Shown: positions 1 through 12,765 of the stretch, in pieces | How positions within the stretch are numbered: position 1 is the stretch's first letter | Layout of the letters: the number at the start of each line of letters is the position of its first letter | Source of the DNA: Cephalopachus bancanus | Lineage: Eukaryota; Chordata; Mammalia; Primates; Tarsiidae | Assembly: GCA_027257055.1 (NCBI GenBank) | Contig: JAPVLO010000001.1 | Coordinates: 9,509,501-9,573,500, forward strand | Length of the DNA stretch: 64,000 bases | Direction of reading: 5' to 3' | Notes under the pieces: model-generated | What the model was told of the DNA's origin: nothing | The model's database searches: none | The model's input: the letters and a program-made list of their open reading frames with translations, nothing else | Program-made: the position numbers and the translations under genes

Positions 1-1224
1 CATTCTAGAGATCATAGATTCTCCAATAATAAGACATTCCCTGAGGTATCAAAATACCAGCAAAGACCTCCTCTAACTTCGGGCAGCAAGGTTATATCCT
101 TGATAAAAATCTTTTCTTATACAATAGAACTTGGAACCAAGTCATATAATGCTTTTAAGATTGAAACAGACTAGGATAGAGACTCTGTAGTCAATGTTAA
201 TTTAATTTAATTAGCTTAATTGAAACTCAGAATCACTCCGTGAAGTAAATGGTCTTATTATTCTAATTTTATCATTATTATGATATATTTTATATATCTA
301 TGATCATCATTAGCAAAGATCTACAATATGCAGATTCTAAAGTTTTCTGCATAAGAAGTCTATGAATTGATGTAGTTGTTATCTTTGAGAGGCAATTTGT
401 TGTCTCTTCAATGGAATTCTCACATATCTTTCCTGGGACTCTTAGAACTCCTTGATCTCCTCCATCAAACATCTGCTATTATTAAACAGCAGACAAAACA
501 AAAGACTGAATTCAGTGAAAAGTCACATTCTGATATTATCAGGCTTTTCTAACCGGTAGCCATGATCTACCAGAAACATACGCAGCCCTAAGTAGAACAT
601 TCCACGACTGGTATTATGGCCATACATTTAGTTCTTGCTTTAATTCTTTCTCCATAAGGTATTGAAATTCCAGAGAAAGAGAAGCAGGACTGCCAATACT
701 TATCCATGAATCCACCTTATTATCTACTCAGGTATTTAGGCGCCTCAAGTTCATTATTAAGGTTGAAGTAAGAAACAAAAAGCCCAGAAAGTTTGAGAAC
801 ATTCATTCTAATCAACAATTAGCTATATAAAATGATATTGTCATTTGAAAGGTCATGCTCTTACTTGAAATTATCTTACTCATTGTTTTGACTTGATATC
901 TAAAAGTTTATCATTGCATTTTTGTTCTGTGGCAGCAAGACTTTTAAGTCTTTAAGAATTCCCTCTAAAAACAACTAATTGCCCTTGAAGATTTTATCCA
1001 TTGTCTACTATTACTATGTTAATTGGATGTCAGTTTATCAGATCAGTTTCCAGAGTTGTCACAGACCAGATCAAAGCAGCAAAGAATGGTTTGGAGATAT
1101 CCCAATAAAAGCAAATATAATAGGCCCATATGACATCATAATGACTTCTATAATACTTTTGCAATTAAAGGAATGATAACAAGATTTATTGAGCTATTTT
1201 ATACCTAGTGCTACTTTAGACAAT
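1..1224. other. AT-rich non-coding DNA, nothing recognised
   Basis: No repeat family, exon or RNA gene is recognisable here. Open frames are 65 codons or shorter and show no similarity I know. The stretch could hold decayed repeats too old to see by eye. Confidence 0.6.
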
Positions 1225-1403
1225 TCAATAAGTTACTCATTCAATAATTTCTACATCCTCAGAAGTAAGTGCATTATCCTGATTTTATAAATGAGAAAAG
1301 TGTGGCTTAAAAAGCTTAAGTATCTTTCCCACAGTCATAGAGTTAGTATAAGCATTAGTATTAGAATTTAAATTGGATATATTTAAGTCTGAAACATGCT
1401 CTT
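1225..1403 (-). mobile_element. MIR SINE remnant, antisense
   Basis: Reading the plus strand, the stretch matches the reverse complement of MIR: a degenerate 'attatcc..attttataaatgaga' block, then 'aagcttaagtatctttccc', then a decayed match to the element's tRNA-related part near 1360-1400. MIRs are tRNA-derived SINEs that were active before the mammalian radiation and were mobilised by L2. This copy is strongly diverged and inactive. Confidence 0.65.
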
Positions 1404-1514
1404 TTGCTAAGCTTCATAGGGTCCCTGGATAAAAGACAATCTGGTGCAAGGACTAAGGACAGCTCTATCAACCCTTTCTATTTGGCAAAGAGTACTATAT
1501 TATGTTCTTCTTTT

Positions 1515-1645
1515 TCTTTATCAAATACCTATTAAGCGCCTCTTGTTCTGTACGTCAGGCTGTTTTCCAGATGCTGGGATATCATTGTAAACAAAATTGA
1601 AAAGTCCTTGTTCTTATCAGGTTTCCACAACAGTGGAAGTGATGC
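1515..1645. mobile_element. Ancient L2-era repeat fragment
   Basis: The order 'cctattaagcgcc', 'ttccagatgctggga', 'gtaaacaaaattgaaaag' and 'tccttgttctta' follows a common old mammalian repeat (size-category phrase, 'tgctggggatacag', 'aacaaaacagac', 'ccctgccctcatgg'). I am confident that it is an ancient interspersed repeat but not of the exact family name. Confidence 0.5.
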
Positions 1646-2875
1646 AGTTTTATTAGCTATGCTTCCTGCTCTGTCTGTAAATATTCTTGATATTGACAAA
1701 AATATGCCACATTGTATACTCTCTATTGTACACCTTTTTAAAAATACATAATCCACAAATGACAAAAAAAAATACTCGTGTTTAGAGTATTGTGGAAGAG
1801 GCATGAAGAGAATATGCATTAAGCAAATGAACTAAAAATATCAGCTGAACTATTAACACCTACAGAACTTAACATGAACAGTCAATTTTAAAACAAGTCA
1901 AATAATGCAGTGCCCAACCACCTAACTTGACCTGTACCCACTGAAAAGTTGCCTAAATGTGTGCATTTCTAGATATCTTAGTTGAGTCACTAATGGGTCT
2001 TAAGGGTCTTTTTTTACATTACTGAATAAATATTTAATGTCATAGTTACATGTGACTGAATATATGTCTACCTCTGTTACGATTGTGGTAATTTTATACC
2101 TCAAAATATTATTTTCTAACTTAAAGGTAATTATTCTTGAACAGCAGGTGCTAGGAAGATAAAGATCTTATCTCCAATTGAAGTCTTCTAACTTTTAGTG
2201 TATTTAGGAGTTTTGAAAGCACTTAATATATGAATCTGTGTTAAACTACCATACTGCAGGAATTTTAAAAAGGGGTTTGAGTTAACATTTCTGTCTTTCT
2301 GAATATCTCCTTTATGTTGATTTCATTAACAGTTCACTGGAATAAAGAATTAGAACACAGTTATAGGTACTAGGAGATTAAAATCAAATTTAAGTTTTTC
2401 ATTTATCAAAAAAATCTATGAACATTTCTGTTTGATTTTATACTTTTTAAATGTATATTGCAAATAATGTATTAACAACTTGCAAAACATCATACACCCT
2501 CTGAGAGATCAAATATTTTATTAAGTGTTTCCAATAAGGAATATTGCATATGTCAATAAAATAAAGTAGTACAGTGAATACATATAAATCTAAAGATTAC
2601 AAGTAAACACTTTTAGCAAATCCACATGATCGTTGGTTTGCTTCAAACTTATATTCCTAGTTAATTGGAGTTCCTCAGCTAAAATCCATGATTGCAGCGT
2701 ACAATTTTATGTAGATTCACAGATTGTACATTAATTTGAAAGGGTCCCAAATATGTCATTTTCACATGCATTAGTGAGAAATTTAAATGAGACTTGGAGT
2801 CCTACCTGAAATACAGAGAAAGTTGAAACAATATCTTTAACCCGAAAACTGCAAATATGAACGCATTAAGAAATA
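1646..2875. other. AT-rich non-coding DNA
   Basis: No recognisable gene or repeat. Short poly-A/poly-T runs and short open frames only. Confidence 0.55.
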
Positions 2876-2878
2876 GAT

Positions 2879-2926
2879 AATCCCAGCACTTTGGGAGATT
2901 GAGGTGAAAGGATGATTTTGAGGCTA
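2879..2926 (+). mobile_element. Short Alu left-arm fragment
   Basis: A block at 2880-2906 matches the Alu left monomer just after the A box (taatcccagcactttgggag, then a diverged 'attgaggtgaaagga'). Neither the 5' head nor the linker or right arm is present. It is either a remnant of a free left monomer or a truncated Alu. It explains the first residues of an antisense open frame that starts here. Confidence 0.6.
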
Positions 2927-5711
2927 GACAGAGTTGTTTGGTCTTGAAATAGAGAACAGGGACCTATGTATGTTCTAGGGTTATAACATGATATGGTAAA
3001 AATAGTGTTTTTGAAAATATTTGTCTGACTAATCAGGACAGGTACAATAGCAGAATGACTGGGAGAGAAAAAATAGGTAACAATGTGATAAGCGAGATGA
3101 GAAGAACCTACAGGAAGGAGTTTAGTCATAGAGGTGCATACCAACTTTTACATGCGCAATATTCATAAAAAATAATATTTGTACCTTTGAAATTGTTTAG
3201 TTTAAAAAGGCAGTAGTAAAATTAACTTTCTTCTGCATCTATTTTACATAAGATAATTTTAAAAGTAGCTATCCAATGATGTTAGAATATTAAGATGTTC
3301 CACATATGTTTTTCAAAAGCTCTTGTATCTAAGCCAATAAACCAATTAGATCAGCCTAAACAAATTCTTAACCTTTTGAGAATTTCCTGTATATTATTCA
3401 TGTGTAAACATTTATGGCATTATAAAAATTGTAAAAGTTGAGAAATTCAACTTAGACATCTGTTTATCAAATGAAGTTTTTCTAATTTTCCATTTCCACG
3501 AATTTCATACAAATGTTTGTAGAGAAAGATCAGTCAATTTTTAAAAAACAGTTGTATATTTACTATGTAAATGGCAAATTGTTGAAGATGCTAAAATTTC
3601 ATCATTTATTTATAGTAAAAGTCTATTAATGTGTTATAATTCAACTTGAGCATGCACCATAAAGAACTAATTTTTTTAAGAAACAAATTCTAGTTCACCA
3701 AAACTCACATACAAACACATCGACTTGCATATACACCTTCACAGAATTTGTTCAAGAAATATTCAATTAAAGAATATTCTCCCTAATATAAAACAAAATT
3801 AACCAATCCAGAATGAAAAAAAATCTTTAAAATATATGTCATGTGATATTTTTAAAGAAGTTTCTATATTTTTGTGCTTTATACTTTACAAAATTTCACC
3901 ACATACATTCTTTGTTATAATGACAGTGGCTGGGCTGAAAAAGTTATTATTAACAATGACAATAACTCTGGTTCCTAACAGAGATAGTCTAGAAACCAAC
4001 CACAGACAAATGTGTACTATTTATTAATATGGGTCAATGGCTCTTAAGCGTCTACCATGTCTCCTCCATGCCCAAGCCCACACCATCACCATCATCATCC
4101 TGAATCAGGGCATGATACATCACACTAAGCGTAAAGAAAATTCTTGAAGCCTTGTTTTTATCCTAAAAGTTTATGTGAATTTCAAATTTTCTTCCATCTA
4201 TAACCATATTCATTTTAGTATAAATGATTTTCCAAAACTCTGAGTCTTCCAGAAAAGTACAGCATGTTGATCACGTGACTTTGAGGACATCTAGCATACT
4301 ATGTCGTGTATTACCAGCCCAGCTACAGCATCATGTCTACAATGTGAAAGGACAAAGTCCCAGGCAGCTAGCATAGGTGCAAAAACAGTAGCCAGCCCCA
4401 AACATCTGTTTCTCTGTTACACAGGTTCCAGCTTATCTTTCTGGTAGGGAATGGGAAAAAATATTAGAAAAAGGGATCCCAGCAAAGAGATCCCTATCCT
4501 TGATTCTCATCAGGCTTATGAACTTTAAAGGAAGAACAGAACTATACAGTCTGAAAGAAAGGGTTAAGATCATTTTTTAAAAAGGGAACTCAAAGAAGAA
4601 CAAAGAGTTGGCCTCATACGTGAATACACAAACTTTTGATGTATTTCCATTCCCAGTTTTCAGTTCTCTTTGATGCATTAAAATGTTTCTCTTGGAGGAT
4701 TGGGTTGAGTCTTTGTTCCTCCTAGAGGCTGGATCATGACCACTGTCATGACCTACATTTTAAACTTTTTTTGTTAACACAGAAAGCTTCACAATTAACC
4801 AGAGGTGTGGTTTTCTGCAATAAGAGAATACATACAATTTGAAAGCAGTCCTTCCTGGAACTTTAGGAGATCGATTTTCCATCCTGGCCACGTTTTCTAC
4901 TAATCAACCTGGGGTCAGTGGATAGTTTAGCTCCTAAATGTCTTTTTTCTCATTTGTGGTACATCTAGAAGTTACTAAATTATATCTGGTCACTGTTTTG
5001 ATAATGTGTATCACAAGGCTCTGTTGTAAACTCAGGTAATCTCCCTCTGTTTATATGTCATCTTGAGTTATTGTATGGCACCGCCAAATGGATTAGACAT
5101 TAGTAAAATTACATGAGTTTAAGAAATACACAACAGAGGTCTCCTGCACCAGTAAAACAAAGAATCTTATAATGTCTTTGTGTGATAAATAACCATATTT
5201 ACTGTCATTGAAGAAGCAACAAAATTAAAAGCTAATTAAATTGTCCTAGAAAATCCATCAAACCAAATCCCGATCTGATTGACCAAGAAGGGAAAGTCTT
5301 TGATGATTTTTTTGCTGTCTTCTTATTGCTCATCTCAAGAGTAAAAACCTTCAATTTTCCTATATGATGTATCTAGCATTCTCTCATTACTCCTTCCCCA
5401 AAACTGTGTCTAAGTAAATAAAAAATATACAAACCAAAAAAGGAGTGGTCTGTTAAGTAAGAAGTAAACCAAGGAAAGTAAAGCTCCATAATATTTGATT
5501 ACTTTCTGTTATTTATTTTTATTTTCCATTATTTTAAATTTACTTTTTAAAAACCATTTGGTAAGAAAAAAGTACTAAAACATTCAGCTTTTGGCAATAA
5601 TGCTTAAAGAAATAGATTTCCATGTTAACTCTAAAAATATTTGATTGCTGCTTAAACCTATTTCTAGCTTAACATTACAGTGTAAGTCTTTTCTGTGACA
5701 TAAAGTTTGGA
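2927..5711. other. Single-copy AT-rich DNA
   Basis: No gene or dated repeat recognised across about 2.8 kb. A short CAT-rich patch lies at 4082-4099. Open frames are under 65 codons. The 4.6-5.1 kb part is slightly less AT-rich but shows no exon signature. Confidence 0.55.
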
Positions 5712-5971
5712 TTTTTTTTTTTTTTTGATTTGGAGTCTCACTCTGTTGCCCAGACTGGAGTGCAGTGGCCACTCCCGGCCACTGCAGCCTTGACCTGCTG
5801 GGCTCCGTCGATCCTTCCACCTCAGCCTTCCGAATAGCCTGAATTACAGGCATGTGCTACCATGCCCAGCTGATTTTTTGATTTACTGAAGAGATGAGGT
5901 CTCGCTGCCCAGGTGGATCTCGAACCCACGGGCTCAGGCAATCCACTCACCTCAGCATCCCAAAGGTTTGG
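5712..5971 (-). mobile_element. Alu, derived lineage, antisense, 5'-truncated
   Basis: A T15 run at 5712-5726 (the poly-A tail on the minus strand) is followed by the right arm, the linker and part of the left arm of an Alu. Read on the minus strand, the linker has the 'gagatgaggtctcgctgccc' side of the derived group and the left arm has a 'ggttcgagatcc' B-box region. Homology stops about 35 bases short of the expected 5' end, near 5970. The right arm keeps a perfect 9-bp stem (GCAGTGGCC with GGCCACTGC). An antisense open frame covers it but is Alu-derived. Confidence 0.9.
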
Positions 5972-8224
5972 AAATCTAAGAATATTTATAATTTACCTTT
6001 AAGACCACAACATATTTAGAAGCAGTTTGGGAAAATTGGTGATTTTCCTTTTTTTTTAGAAAAATCAGACAATATTAAAATAATGACCAGGATGTGGGCC
6101 TGTGTATATTAAGAAAGAGATTAACTGAGCCCAAACACTATTCAACACAGTAAAGGAAGCAACTTGTTAGTTAATAGTGTTGCTCAAAAACTTCTGTTAT
6201 AATTAGTCAAAATTGTAGCTGATTGGCTAAGTAGTTACAAAAACTTAGAATTTCTGTCAGGTCAAATTTGAAGCATGCTAGATAGACTTGGAAAAAATAC
6301 TATTTCATCTTTAAAAGAAATAAAAGCTTTTCAGATAATAACTTTCTTTTGAGTTACATAGCAATTTCCTAAGCACCAAATTTCTCTTATGATGGTATCT
6401 CATTATTGCTGATGTTGGTTTCACCAGTAAAATCATTGCCATCGTTGTCTTCATCTTTGTCATCCTGTACCGGTTGTTTCAATTGTCCTTTCCTTCGGTT
6501 GTCATGGAACTCGTTCAGAGTGATATTTGTGGTTAAGTAAAGACACGTATGTTAGTATTTGGGTTGTTGCAATAAGAGTACTGATATTCTCAACAATTTT
6601 CGGTTATACAGTGTAACACTAAAGAAAGCGAGCCAAAGTTTTTTAAACTGACAAAACTAAAACTGCATATTAATTTTATGCATATTGAGGATGATATTGT
6701 GTCATTGCTTCAATTTTTACAGCTTTTTAAATAACTGTTCAAATGTGTATAAGCAATTATAAATTAACCTATGTACATTTTACAGAATATGTTCTTTCTC
6801 TACTCCCCAAAAAAGCAAATATCAAGGTCTATTTTTTATTAGAAAGAATTTTTTTCAAACCTATTGGCCACAAAAAATTAAACAATAAATCACTTATATA
6901 GTAGATCTGAGAGTCTTTGCATATGAAAAATAAAGATTTATATTATTTCTTGTTGCAATCTCTTAAGACCATTCCTATAAATAGATGTGATGTACTACAT
7001 ATATGTATATATATGCATGTATGTACACACACATATATATACATTTGCTTTTAATTTGTTCTATCTGTGACTGAGACAGTTCATTTTCAATTACTGGCTC
7101 ACTGCAATAACGAACTGAAGACTTATTCATAAGGAAATGCATTACGTATGTTCTCTACACAGTGATGGCAACAGCAGGCAGCCTTTGGATAGGGCTTATG
7201 TTACAAAGAACTCTTGGTGTGTAAATAGAATACATCGTTCAATTGATTTCAGGAAAGTATATAAGAAACAATATGTTTTTCATAAACATCTTTTTCTGTA
7301 ATATTGGAGATGTAGTTAACATACTTGCAATATGTCCTTGTACCTTCTTTTATTCAATTGCCAGAACTTTAATGGAACAGAATTAAAGAAAGAAGGCTGA
7401 ATCACAAAGCAATATGAGGTGTGGGAAACTGAATGCAGCATTGTGTTCCAAAATCTGCGTACAAACATTATGTGAGAAGCAGAGTCATTCCTAGTTATGC
7501 TACCCTACACATTTTAATCCTTCCTGATTCTAAGTGAAAATTAATCAGATGTGCCCATTTTTCCCTACTAATCTGTAATTAATGGTTCATTCACAGATCT
7601 CACTGTTTAGCCAGGAACTTTGTTCATAAGTTTAGAAATATGTCTAAATGTAAGATTCCAAGGTGAGCTGAAGTCAATGTCATGCAAAACTATGAAAAGC
7701 CCAGATGGTGCATCAATAGTAAATTAAGTAGCAGGCCTTAAAGTAGCTTTGAAGCTGTGAATCCAGAGACTGCAGTCATTTTTAGGCTCCTATAAAGAGA
7801 AAGTCAAAATGTTCTGGAGCTGTTTTGAGGTGTCTGTGACTTCACTTGGAAAAATCAAATAGTAGTACACACACCTGTACACACAAGCACACACATGATC
7901 CCCAGTACAAACTGAAAGTACTCTGCCAATGCTCAGAGACTGAATGAGAAGGACAAGGGTAACACAATGCAAAGTCTTCAGCACAGACCTTTAGTATTTG
8001 TCAGCATCTTTAATCTTGTTTAATGCAACTGAGATGAAGTCATTATCCTCTCCCATCTGTTCACGTAATTATATAAAACAGGAGTAGGTCTATGCCCCAT
8101 GCCTGGATATCACTGTCTATACTCACTGGTCTCTCAGAGTCACCAAGACCTTTCTAGTAAACTGTAGATATGGCAACGATATTTCATAATTTTTGAGGCA
8201 ACATTTTGGAATAACCCAGGCAAA
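5972..8224. other. Single-copy DNA with a short TA/CA simple repeat
   Basis: No gene recognised. A mixed (TA)n/(CA)n patch lies at about 6992-7043, and a CA-rich patch at 7866-7898 accounts for part of an antisense open frame there. The rest shows nothing I can name. Confidence 0.55.
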
Positions 8225-8560
8225 CCGGTTCTGTGTGTAAATATGCAAGTTACTCAAGCTCTCTGAGCCTCAAGTTCTCTATCTGTAAAATGATGTTATT
8301 AGTAGCATGAAATAGAACTGTTGTGAGAATAAAATGAGATCATCCATGTGGGAAAAGCAGCATGGTGAAAAGGACATTACAGTGTAACAAAATGTATTAG
8401 CTGCTGAGATGATGTCGACGATGACAATGATGAAGAAAACGACAATGATGTTGATGGTGTCAAGTCTTCCTTAATTTCAATTCTTAATTATTTTAGTACT
8501 GACATAAGTACTTGGCACATATTAGGCACTCAGCAAATATGTGGTGAAAGAATGAGTGAC
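8225..8560 (+). mobile_element. MIR SINE (sense) with an internal ATG-rich expansion
   Basis: The MIR core is clear at 8244-8340: 'caagttactcaagctctctg', 'gcctcaagttct', 'atctgtaaaatgatg', 'gttgtgagaataaaatgag'. The shared MIR/L2 3' end follows at about 8510-8560 ('cttggcacatattaggcact', then 'aaagaatgagtga'). Between them, 8406-8461 is an ATG/ACA-rich simple sequence that is not in the consensus. The element is old and inactive. Confidence 0.75.
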
Positions 8561-9161
8561 TATTAACAACTTAACTCTTTCAGATCAACACTGATGCCTT
8601 CGTGTCATGAAGGATGAAACTCCTCTTCAGACAGGATAAATGAACAATCTCACCCAGCTAGTGACAACCCAAGTGAGTGAGTGGAGGTCTTCTCATCGTG
8701 TCCTGCCATTCCATCACAATGCACAGGCAGTTTCACTGATCCAATTTTCATTTGATCAACACAACACACTTGTAAGACAGAGATAGCAGATTAGATCTCA
8801 AATGCCAACGAGTCAACTAACATCCAGAGTGGTTGAGCGTTTTGCCCAAGATTACTATATACCTATTGGGAAAATGAATTATAAACTGATTTTAGCGATG
8901 TGAGTGACCAAAAAGACAGACGAATTTGGTTCTGGTCTCAGAACTTCTAAAATCTAGCTGACGAACTGGACCCAATGGATACCTCGGGCAAATAGAAAAG
9001 AAAGAAGTGATGTATTACATTCCAAAACTTCATTATGGCTGTCATTTGATCCCTTAGCTTGTAACATAATGACCCATGCCATAAGGGGGTCTTTATTCCT
9101 CACCACTGTCCACCACCATGAATATTCCATTTTTGCACTTAAAACGTACACCACTGTGTAC
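8561..9161. other. Non-coding DNA, possible decayed MIR pieces
   Basis: Around 8610-8700 ('gatgaaactcctcttcagac', 'cacccagctagtgac') and 8760-8860 the sequence faintly resembles antisense MIR. Both matches are too weak for a separate call. No gene is seen. Confidence 0.35.
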
Positions 9162-9218
9162 TTTAGTGAAAGAATTTCGGCGCCAGTAATGACTCCACAC
9201 CCGGCCAGGACCAAGAGA

Positions 9219-9224
9219 TTTATT
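9219..9224 (-). promoter_or_regulatory. LTR polyadenylation signal AATAAA
   Basis: The hexamer is read on the minus strand inside the solo LTR, about 50 bases before its 3' end, which is where an R/U5 boundary is expected. It could still end transcripts running leftward through this point. Confidence 0.6.
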
Positions 9225-9292
9225 AAAGGGGCTGTTACAGAAAGGATCTGTAATGGAGGAAAAAAAGAGAGAGAGTTGCAGGGAGTGGGCTG

Positions 9293-9302
9293 TATTTATT
9301 AG
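9293..9302 (-). promoter_or_regulatory. LTR TATA-like box
   Basis: Minus-strand AATAAATA lies about 70 bases upstream of the AATAAA signal and downstream of two CCAAT boxes, the normal order of a retroviral U3 promoter. Promoter activity is inferred from this layout alone. Confidence 0.45.
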
Positions 9303-9645
9303 CCTGACAGGGGCCGGAAGGGGCTGTGCTATGTTTCTATTGGAGGAGCAGCATGGGAGTAGGGTGGGGCCGACACCGTGTTATAGTCCTATTGGACACA
9401 TAACAAAGCTGACTAAGGATTGGAGGCTTGCAGGTTTGAACTTCGTGCATGGGGAATTGTGCACACAGAAGCCGGCACCTAGGGCCTTTGTTGTCTGGTG
9501 TGTCCTCACCATGCTTGGCGCCATTTTGGGAGCCGCCCCTCTGGTCGCTTCCTGCACCCTTCGTTTAGCACAGCTTCTTTTTCTTTTATTTCTTTTGCAC
9601 TTCCCATCAAGAGAGTACCAAAAATGTGACAGGTTATGTATATAA

Positions 9646-9702
9646 TACTCGCACACACATGTGCACACACGTACATCCTCTACACATGCATATATATATA
9701 AC
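9646..9702. repeat. (CA)n/(TA)n simple repeat
   Basis: Interrupted CA dinucleotides, then a TA run, just outside the solo LTR. It accounts for the cysteine/valine-rich stretch of an overlapping antisense open frame. Confidence 0.8.
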
Positions 9703-12654
9703 AGGATAAGTTGAGGTCCTTCCTTAACAGAACTTGTTGGCAAGGACACCAAAGCTGTCTAACTTTACCATTTTTTTTCTGTATTTACAGTTAGACTACA
9801 TGTCCTACCAGGACCACAGAACTGAGTACTGGATGACACAATGAGAGTGGAAGTAATATAGGCCACTGCCAGGCCTGGGCCATAAAACAAAGCTGCAGCG
9901 TTCTCTATTCTATACACTCCCTTTCCCCCTTGTTACTGGCTGAGTGTTGCTACCCAAAAAATTTGGAAAAACACCTTGCTGATGTAGGGTGCCTAGAAAA
10001 ATAGATCCCTAAATGACTATATGAAGAATACCTCCTAACAATGAGACTTTACATGTCAAGAAATGACTTTCTGTTTAGGGAAGGCTGTAAGGTTTATGTG
10101 TTTCACCAGCTAATGTAACTTTAACTGATAAAGGTTATACATTTTAATTATCATTTTGGTCTAGATTTTTTTCTCATAAAATATCATGAGTATTCTTCCA
10201 TGTCACCACACTTTTTCTTTGATAAAAGTATTCAATGTTTGCATAATATTCAGCTGTATATATGCAGTACCTTTAACTAAACTCCTGTTTTATACTATAT
10301 CAATTTCTTGCCACATATATATCCGTTCTTAAATTTGGAATTATTGCACCAAAAGGTTGAGATTTCTTGTAGTTTTATATGTGTTTTTCTTGCTTGCTTC
10401 AGAATGGTTATACCTATTTATACTGTAATCAGTAGTATTTAATAGTAATAATGAGTAATATTTCTTTCTTGGGGGTTCACTGGCTGCATTCCAGGACTTG
10501 GGATTACAAAATCTGTATCTGATTGATTTTTCACACAATGGATAAAATGTGAACAGTGCTATATATTGAAAAAAATACTTTGAGCTCATTTATTAGTATA
10601 ATGTATGCATAACTTTCATTTTTTCTCAGTATTTGATTTTTTAACTTTTAATTTTTTCGTCTTACTATGTGGGAAACAATTCAGGATTAGGTATACAAAT
10701 GTTCGTTATGCAGGTACCCTTGTTGATGAGGTGTGCCCCCCCTCCCCCAGGCAGATTCCCACTTATCCTCTGATAGAAAATGGTCTCTGCATTTAATTTC
10801 TTTCTAAAATAGCTATTCTGAAATTGAACATTATTTTCTATAACTATATTTAATGCAGTTCTGTCTTCTGCTTCCTAACTCTCCTCCCACTCCCATTATG
10901 GCCACTTCAGTCATCCTCCAAATACGTGGTGATAGAACCTTATTATGTGAAAAAATATCTTATTTTTCCTATTGTTTTCTAGTTATTTTAAGATATATAA
11001 TTTTCAGTTAAATCACATATAAATGGGAAAAAACTTTGTTTCTATAATTAGCATTGCTTATGTTAAGTATTAAAATATATTGAAAGTAGCAATTGGATGT
11101 TTTAAGGGACATAGTCTTTCAACTCAAATATGTTTTCTGTCTATCTGAGAACTCTAAATCTTTCTGCTTCATCATTGGAAAAAGACTTGCACATTATAAT
11201 TTTATAATTTTGACATTTCTAGCTGAACTATCAGCATTTATGGAGATAAAAATAAACTTTTTTTATTTAATAAGATATGTATATCTGACTTACCCAGTGG
11301 CATATGTAAGTAAGCAAAAATAATAGATGCCTAGTGAGACATCTTTCTTTTTTTTTGCTAAAAAGCTAGTTTCTCTAAAAGTGTATAATAAAATAAAGTA
11401 TAAGTAAATTTTCTTTTGTATATTTTTAATAATTGAGAGCCCAATAAAACTGAGATAAATATCTATAGAATCGATAAGTTCATAAAACACTTGCTAGTCA
11501 CTTTTGTTGAATTCCGTATATTAACATTTAGATATATATGTTAAATATTCTATTTGCTACATTGTTATTTAAATGAGTCAAAGGGTTCTGATTTTTGTAA
11601 ATTCATAGAATATCTTTTTATATCAAAAGAGTCTGCGAAATAATTTTCCGTACTTCTTTAAGAACCAAGTCTCATGTTGGGTTTTTATTCAAAAAGCCTT
11701 TATATGGTAGTAAGGACTTTGGGTCAATTTTGCCCAGAGCTGTGTGTCAAAGATCAACTCTTTTATTAGTCTGATGTGAATAAGGGTTATAATTATAGTT
11801 CAATTTGATTGATTTATGTGTGACTTTTCTTCATTATTTTTCATTAATTTATAATAGACTTATTATCTCTTTGGATTGCATGTAATATGTTCAGAAATAT
11901 AAGAGGACTTCGGTGAAAGATGATAGGATAAATTATATTCTTTCTTCACCAAATCTATACACATTAAAATTCTAGAAAACAGTTGGTCTGTCTTATACAG
12001 CAAATAATACAAGCCAGAAAATATAGAATTTATTCAACCAAAGAAGTATATACAATTAACTAAAGTCTAGTTTGGTTGCTTGCATAAAAGACCAGATCTG
12101 TGTCAAATATGTTAAAATTAAAATACATAAATAATGAAATTAAGATATTCACATTAAAGCAATTGCATTTCATTGATTATATTGTATTAAAAAGAAAATA
12201 ACATAAAGTCCAAAAGTAAAGGCTAGAAGAGGAAAATAATCTACAAAATTTTAACTTTGTAAGCCTAATATAATTAATTTAGAGCTTGCTTCTCTCTGAG
12301 CTACTAACAGCCAAAGTAAACATAAAAACCTGAGGTTTTATGGCTCTTTTTAAATAAAATGAAATATATTAATTAACCAAGAAAGATCATTTTTGTCTAA
12401 TCTGAAAGATATTTCACAAGTATTTTATGAGGAATATTGATTATAATGTGAAGGCTGTCTTCAAAAGCAATTTTACCCCCCCCCCAAAAAAACACATTGG
12501 TGATCCATCCATGGTTATATTTTACAGCTATCCTTTATAAAATCTGCTAGCAGGCATTGCCTGGCTTCGTGGGGGCCTAAAAATACTATATCTTGCCAAA
12601 CTAAAGGGATGATTAGCATCCCCGGGTACCTGTGATGGATATCTTCAGAATGCT
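9703..12654. other. AT-rich non-coding DNA
   Basis: No gene recognised. It includes a C-rich patch at about 10736-10748, one copy of an unidentified window-internal repeat (11351-11490), and a poly-C then poly-A junction at about 12476-12491. The stretch near 9810-9960 ('taatataggccactgccagg', then a pyrimidine-rich part) has an LTR-like look but I cannot name it. Confidence 0.5.
11351..11490. repeat. Unidentified A/T-rich repeat, copy B
   Basis: It shares an ordered set of blocks with 13562-13770: 'gtttctctaaaa', an A/T-rich middle, 'ttttctttgt'-like, 'aataattgag', then a decayed 'ctatagaatcgataag'. The antisense conceptual translations of the two also align in part. I do not recognise the family; a decayed L1 3' end or a non-autonomous DNA transposon are both possible. 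Confidence 0.4.
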
Positions 12655-12765
12655 GTAGCTACTGATAAGAACACAGTCTCTGAAGCCAGACCACCTGCAT
12701 GCAAACTCCAGCTCTGCTCCTAGCTGGCTGTGTGACCTAGGGCAAGACACTGGCACTTTTATATA
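12655..12765 (+). mobile_element. MIR SINE (sense), well preserved
   Basis: It matches the tRNA-related half and core of MIR: 'acacagtctctgaagccaga', then 'ccacctgcatgcaaa', 'ctccagctctgctcc', 'ctggctgtgtgacctagggc'. The 3' half is missing. Confidence 0.85.

Larger units (their letters stand above)
9167..9563 (-). mobile_element. Solo LTR, class I (ERV1-like), antisense
   Basis: This 397-bp block is much richer in G+C and CpG than its surroundings. It is flanked on both sides by the same 5 bp, TTTAG (9162-9166 and 9564-9568), a retroviral target-site duplication. On the minus strand it runs from a CGAAGG start (probably a mutated TGAAGG) to a TTTCA end. In order it carries two CCAAT boxes (antisense ATTGG at 9391 and 9339), a TATA-like AATAAATA (about 9293-9300), and an AATAAA poly-A signal (9219-9224) followed by U5. 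No internal gag/pol/env sequence adjoins it, so it is a solo LTR left by recombination. Exact family is not determined. Retained CpGs suggest a fairly recent, lineage-specific insertion. Confidence 0.8.

Noticed and set aside
4082..4099. CAC/CAT run that could encode poly-His
   Set aside because: Short simple repeat, no open frame around it.
9253..9752. Two overlapping frames of 130 and 123 codons on opposite strands
   Set aside because: Most of their length is the solo LTR and the adjoining CA repeat; higher G+C there removes stop codons by chance.
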